Virus record (IMG/VR): IMGVR_UViG_3300037196_000072
Span: 1 to 22,017 of that record
Length of the DNA stretch: 22,017 bases
Strand: one strand, 5' to 3'
Source: a virus
Part shown: piece after piece, positions 18,276-22,017 of the stretch
Layout: each line of letters opens with the position of its first letter
Position numbering within the stretch: the stretch's first letter is position 1
The notes under the pieces: model-generated
The model's input: only the letters and a program-made list of their open reading frames with translations
Told to the model about the DNA's origin: nothing
The model's database searches: none
Made by a program: the position numbers and the translations under genes

Positions 18276-20920
18276 TCAGCGAAGCCCTCTACAACTTCCT
18301 CCAGGCCCGTAAGACGCCGGCCAACGTCGATCTCGTGGATCGGTGGTCTGTTGCGATGGAGACCCAGGTAAACGTAATTGCCGGCGACGGCGAGCCTGTG
18401 GCCGGGAAGAAGTCCACTTGGTCCAACGGAAGCGACACCTGGCACAGCATCCGTATTCCTAAGAATGCCGCCACCGACCCGGCGTGGGACGACTACAAGA
18501 TCGGCTATCCCTTTGATCTCTACGCCGAAGGCATCGGCATGACGGGGTTCGATTGGGAGGCCCGCCGCTCGCGGCACTTCGGTTATGACTTCGACGCCTT
18601 GACCGGCCACGCCCAGGGCATCGGCATTGACGAAAAGGAGTTGGAGAAGGTCAAGCAGGCGGCTTGCGCCCTTCCCTACGTCGAAGTCCGCCGCAGCACG
18701 GGCGGCGGCGGCATCCACCTGTACGTCTACCTCGACGAGGCGGGCGTCCCGACCGCCAACCACACTGAGCACGCCGCGTTGGCCCGCTGCATCCTGGGAA
18801 TGATGTCGGCTGATGTGGGCTTCGACTTCGCCAGCGCAATTGACGCCTGCGGCCACGTTATGTGGATATGGCACAGGAAGATGTCGGCCGAGAACCACGG
18901 GCTGGAGATTATCAAGCCGGCCACCAAGCGGCTGGGTGTAGCCGACCTGCCGGCCAACTGGCGCGATCACATCGAGGTGGTCAAGGGCCGCCGCACGAAG
19001 GTCCGCATCAATGAAGTGGCCGAAAACGACATGGACCCCTTCGAGGCCCTGGCATCCAGCCGGAAGATCATCCCGCTGGATGAGAGCCATAAAGCCCAGA
19101 TCGAAGCCTTGATGCGTTCCGGGGCAACTACCCTCTGGGTCGCCGACCACCATCTGTTGCAGACCCATACCACGGCCCTCCGCGATCTGCTGGAAGGCCC
19201 CGAGGACAAGGCCCTGAAGCTGGTGGGCATCTTCAAGACGATCTCCGAGGGACGCGACCCCGGCACGCCCAACTGCTTCCTCTTCCCCCTGCCCAATGGG
19301 GCATGGCGGGTCTATCGCTTCTCGCCCGGCATCAATGAGGCCGACACTTGGACCCAGGACGGCCAGGGATGGACCACCTGCTATTTCAATCGTTACCCGG
19401 ACTTGGCCACCGCTTGTACGCGCTTGGGTGGCGTGGAGCGGGAACAAGGTGGCTACGTCTTCGCCTCGGCCGCCGCCGCCATCCAAGCCGCCAAGACTTT
19501 GGGCGAAGACCTAACATTGCCGGACAACATCGGCGACCGCAAGGTGACGCTCAAGGCCCACAAGGACGGCCGGCTGGTCGTGGAAATCGAACGGAAGAAA
19601 GAGGAGGGGTCAATAGAGGGCTGGGACGACAAGAAGGGAAAGTACGTCAAGATTTTCACGGTCAAGACGGACCCGAAGGAAGACGACGAACTCGATTTCA
19701 ACGAGTTTGATGGCGTCATTCGCGCCGTAGAGACGGCTGCCGTCGAGCACGCCGGTTGGGTAATGAAGAAGCAGAAGGAATGGGTCCGGCACCCCGCCTC
19801 GAACGTCAAGATGTTGCTGCAAAGCCTGGGCCACGCAAAGAACGAGGCCGAGGCCATCATGGGCGCAGCCGCAGCGCGGGGCTGGCGACTGGTCAATCTG
19901 CCCTTCCGCGAGGAGTACCCCGGCGGCCGACAATGGAATCTCGACGCCGCGCAGTTCAAGTACAAGCCAGCCGAGTTGGCGGACGACGAAGTTCCCTGCC
20001 ATCCGCATTGGGACTTGATCTTCGAGCACATCGGCCACGAGCTAACGCCTGTGCTGCGCGAACTGCCCTGGGCCATCGAGGCGAACATCAAGACGGGGGC
20101 CGCCTATCTGCGGAGTTGGGTCGCCTGTGCCTTCCGCGACCCCTTCCAGCCCCTCCCGTACCTTTTCTTCTTCGGCCCGGAGGACAGCGGGAAGAGCATT
20201 TTCTACGAGTCCTTGCAGCGGCTGGTAACGAAGGGCGTGGTCAAGGCCGAACGATCGCTCACCAGTGAATTCAACGGCGAACTATCCGGCGCGATCATTT
20301 GTGCTGTGGAGGAAACGGACATCTCCAAGGCCCCCGGTGCCCATGCCAAGATCAAGGAGTACAGCACCGGGCGAACCATCCTGATCCGCAAGATGCGGCA
20401 CGACTGCTTCGCGCAGCCCAACGCGACCCACTGGGTCCAGACGGCCAACAAACGTGAGAACTGCCCCGTCTTCCCCGGCGACACCCGCATCACGGCGATC
20501 TCTGTCGGCGATCTACTCGAAGAGCAAAAGATCGCCAAGCCGAAGCTGGAGCCACTTCTCGACCATGAAGCCCCGCACTTCCTTTACACGCTCATGCACA
20601 TGGAGTTGCCGCCCATGATCGACCGACTGCGGCTACCGGTGGTAGCGACGGCCAGCAAGAGGGAGGCTCAGGAGGATAATCAGACAGTCGTGGAGGACTT
20701 CATCGCGCAACGCTGCGCGCAGACGCCGGGCAAACACACCGTATTCGCAGAGTTTTATGACCGCTTCCAGCAATGGCTCGGTGCGTCCGAGAGATACGCC
20801 TGGTCGAAGAACCGCGTCGGCAGAGAACTGCCCGTGCGGCACAAGACCATTTCCGGCACAGACCACGCGAAGTTTGTTCCGCATCTGACCCTCAAGCCGG
20901 CGGAAAAGGAGAAGCCATGA
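18266..20920 (+). CDS. primase-helicase fusion (AEP-like primase plus SF3/D5 helicase)
   Basis: 884 residues. The N-terminal part resembles archaeo-eukaryotic-type primases: GYDFDAL (D108, D110, metal-binding) and VRRSTGGGGIHLYVYL (141-156, S..GxH motif), with a further conserved-looking CGHVMWIWHRK block. A linker of about 400 residues follows. The C-terminal part is an SF3 helicase: Walker A FFFGPEDSGKS (K643), Walker B AIICAVEET (E682-E683) and motif C TANKRENCP (N728). It would prime and unwind DNA at the fork. ATG at 18266 has GAGAGA just upstream; a longer frame from 18194 overlaps the fragment before it and is less likely. It is the first intact gene of the right arm and its stop overlaps the next start (ATGA). 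Confidence 0.9.
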   Translation: MPLVSEALYNFLQARKTPANVDLVDRWSVAMETQVNVIAGDGEPVAGKKSTWSNGSDTWHSIRIPKNAATDPAWDDYKIGYPFDLYAEGIGMTGFDWEARRSRHFGYDFDALTGHAQGIGIDEKELEKVKQAACALPYVEVRRSTGGGGIHLYVYLDEAGVPTANHTEHAALARCILGMMSADVGFDFASAIDACGHVMWIWHRKMSAENHGLEIIKPATKRLGVADLPANWRDHIEVVKGRRTKVRINEVAENDMDPFEALASSRKIIPLDESHKAQIEALMRSGATTLWVADHHLLQTHTTALRDLLEGPEDKALKLVGIFKTISEGRDPGTPNCFLFPLPNGAWRVYRFSPGINEADTWTQDGQGWTTCYFNRYPDLATACTRLGGVEREQGGYVFASAAAAIQAAKTLGEDLTLPDNIGDRKVTLKAHKDGRLVVEIERKKEEGSIEGWDDKKGKYVKIFTVKTDPKEDDELDFNEFDGVIRAVETAAVEHAGWVMKKQKEWVRHPASNVKMLLQSLGHAKNEAEAIMGAAAARGWRLVNLPFREEYPGGRQWNLDAAQFKYKPAELADDEVPCHPHWDLIFEHIGHELTPVLRELPWAIEANIKTGAAYLRSWVACAFRDPFQPLPYLFFFGPEDSGKSIFYESLQRLVTKGVVKAERSLTSEFNGELSGAIICAVEETDISKAPGAHAKIKEYSTGRTILIRKMRHDCFAQPNATHWVQTANKRENCPVFPGDTRITAISVGDLLEEQKIAKPKLEPLLDHEAPHFLYTLMHMELPPMIDRLRLPVVATASKREAQEDNQTVVEDFIAQRCAQTPGKHTVFAEFYDRFQQWLGASERYAWSKNRVGRELPVRHKTISGTDHAKFVPHLTLKPAEKEKP

Positions 20921-21090
20921 CGCTTCGCATTTACCGCTCCACCGACTTCCTCACACACTCCATAGTGCGGGCCGAATTGGTCGCCGAAGTCGAGACCGAC
21001 CAATGGCCGGAAGACGAAGCGGCCTTCGCGGACGACTATGGCGGCGACATCATCGAAGTAGCATCTACGAACCCTGGAGAAGATCAATGA
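20917..21090 (+). CDS. hypothetical 57-aa protein
   Basis: Small acidic protein (MTLRIYRSTDFLTHSIVRAE, then TDQWPEDEAAFADDYGGDII). Unrecognised. ATG at 20917 overlaps the primase stop (ATGA) and has AAGGAG five to six bases upstream, so translation is well supported. Its own stop overlaps the next gene's start (ATGA). It may be a small partner of the primase-helicase or of the diphosphohydrolase, which is a guess from coupling. Confidence 0.65.
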   Translation: MTLRIYRSTDFLTHSIVRAELVAEVETDQWPEDEAAFADDYGGDIIEVASTNPGEDQ

Positions 21091-21527
21091 GCAAGTACGG
21101 CATGACCGACAGCGGCAAACGTCAATCCTTCGGCAAGGGCATGGCGATCCGCGACACGGCCGACGACAAGCCCCGCCCCGACCTGATCTCACCGTTCGCC
21201 GAGGAACGGCAGGGCCACTGGCTCCGCATGGGCGCAGCAAAGTACGCCGAGCGCAACTGGGAAAACGGGATGCCGTTCTCGCGCTGCGTGGCCTCGCTCA
21301 AGCGGCACGTAATGAAGTACCAGCAGGGCAAGCGGGACGAGGACCACCTGGCGGCGATCATGTTCAACGCGATGGCATTGATCCACTACGAGGAGATGAT
21401 CGAACGCGGGCGGCTGCCGGCCGGACTCAACGACATGCCCAGCTACCAGGCGGTCGTGAAGACGAAGAAAGCCCGCAAGCCCGCCAAGAAGACCCGCACA
21501 ACGATTCGGAGGAAGAGCCGTGGTTGA
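21087..21527 (+). CDS. dATP/dGTP diphosphohydrolase-like protein (DUF5664 / MazZ-type)
   Basis: 146 residues. The signature of the dATP/dGTP diphosphohydrolase N-terminal family is visible: KPRPDLISPFAEE (28-40), RMGAAKYAERNWENG (47-61), RHVMKYQQGKRDEDHLAAI (73-91) and N..ALIHYEEM (94-104). In cyanophage S-2L a member (MazZ) removes dATP and dGTP and supplies dGMP for making 2-aminoadenine DNA; most other members are uncharacterised. A Lys/Arg-rich tail (KTKKARKPAKKTRTT) follows. ATG at 21087 overlaps the preceding stop (ATGA). Whether it supports modified DNA here is unknown, because PurZ is not in the window. Confidence 0.75.
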   Translation: MSKYGMTDSGKRQSFGKGMAIRDTADDKPRPDLISPFAEERQGHWLRMGAAKYAERNWENGMPFSRCVASLKRHVMKYQQGKRDEDHLAAIMFNAMALIHYEEMIERGRLPAGLNDMPSYQAVVKTKKARKPAKKTRTTIRRKSRG

Positions 21528-22017
21528 TTCGATTGTCTACCCCGGCCTGGTCCACCTCAACGGCTGCCTGATGGCGGCCGTGGACCTGGAGACGACCGGC
21601 ACGCGGCCCGGCCACCACGAAATTATCCAGATCGCCGTGGTGCCCTTGGACTCCGACTTCGAGCCCCTTGCCGACGTGCGGCCGTTCTACACGCTCGTCA
21701 AGCCGGAGCACCCAGAGCGGGAAAGTGAAGCCGCCAAGCAGAAGCACAAGATTCCGATGTCGGAACTGTTGCTACACGCGCCCGAGGCCAACCGCGTGGC
21801 CGACTGGCTGTTTGACTGGTTCGTGGCCCTGAAGCTGCCGTTCAAGAAGTGCCTGATCCCGCTCGCGCACAACTGGGCCTTCGAGTCGAGCTTCCTCAAG
21901 GCATGGCTGGGCGTGGAACAAACCGACCTGATTTTCCATAGCCATGCCCGCGACGGGATGCTCTACGCGATCTCGCTGAACGACAAGGCGGCCTTCGCGG
22001 GCGAGCCTGCCCCGTTC
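21520..22017 (+). CDS. DnaQ-like 3'-5' exonuclease, cut off by window edge
   Basis: The 166 visible residues form a DEDD-type exonuclease: AVDLETTGTRPGHHEIIQIA (motif I, D21 and E23), then LAHNWAFESSFLKAWLG (motif II region) and FHSHARDGMLYAISL near the edge. Motif II normally has Asp in HN..FD; here it is Glu (NWAFE). Start is the GTG at 21520, with GGAGG seven bases upstream and overlap with the previous stop; the coding frame runs on to the window end. It could proofread, trim primers or process recombination ends. The polymerase has its own exonuclease, so this one is likely for another task. C-terminal motif III lies outside the window. Confidence 0.85.
   Translation, partial: MVDSIVYPGLVHLNGCLMAAVDLETTGTRPGHHEIIQIAVVPLDSDFEPLADVRPFYTLVKPEHPERESEAAKQKHKIPMSELLLHAPEANRVADWLFDWFVALKLPFKKCLIPLAHNWAFESSFLKAWLGVEQTDLIFHSHARDGMLYAISLNDKAAFAGEPAPF

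Noticed and set aside
18272-19486. A 404-codon minus-strand frame within the right arm.
   Set aside because: Antisense to the primase-helicase, whose DFD and S..GxH motifs lie on the plus strand; no domain on the minus strand.

Overview
The window looks like a dense, GC-rich replication and nucleotide-metabolism block from a double-stranded DNA bacteriophage or prophage. The evidence is the gene content: family A DNA polymerase, ATP-dependent ligase, SNF2-type helicase, primase fused to an SF3 helicase, VRR-NUC nuclease, DnaQ-like exonuclease, DNA methyltransferase, deoxynucleotidase and a MazZ-like diphosphohydrolase. Genes are packed with ATGA, TGATG or GTGA overlaps, and there are many tiny unassigned ORFs. 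I see no rRNA, ribosomal protein, integrase or structural gene, so lysogeny and host cannot be decided. The high GC suggests a high-GC host, and anything closer is guesswork.

Layout: transcription diverges from about 18.0 kb, where a 79-bp nested palindrome (arms 20-9-8-5-8-9-20) separates the two arms. The left arm is all on the minus strand. Reading away from the palindrome it holds a ParB-like protein, an unassigned replication-type protein and a strong terminator (16149-16183). Then come an unassigned 174-aa protein, an N4/N6 methyltransferase, a SNF2 helicase, a small protein, a secreted trypsin-like protease and a hairpin. Next are a helix-turn-helix/metallophosphoesterase, a run of small genes including one extremely acidic protein, a tRNA-Asn, a second metallophosphoesterase, a second ParB-like protein and a small beta-rich protein. 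It ends with the polymerase, a small protein, the VRR-NUC nuclease, a possible cysteine peptidase, a sigma-like factor, a deoxynucleotidase and an ATP-dependent ligase that runs off the left edge. The right arm is on the plus strand: a truncated HNH-like fragment, the primase-helicase, a small protein, the dATP/dGTP diphosphohydrolase-like protein and a DnaQ-like exonuclease that runs off the right edge.

How the parts fit: primase-helicase, polymerase, ligase and nucleases form a nearly complete replisome and recombination kit. The nucleotidase and diphosphohydrolase would shape the dNTP pool, the methyltransferase would mark the DNA, and the sigma-like factor could reprogram transcription. 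The ParB-like proteins are candidates for binding the central palindrome.

The most unusual points are a four-motif DnaJ-like zinc-finger insertion inside the DNA polymerase, the nested palindrome at the divergence point, a two-copy intergenic element upstream of the ligase and methyltransferase genes, a tRNA-Asn with a C at position 33, and a 77-residue protein that is two-thirds Asp and Glu.
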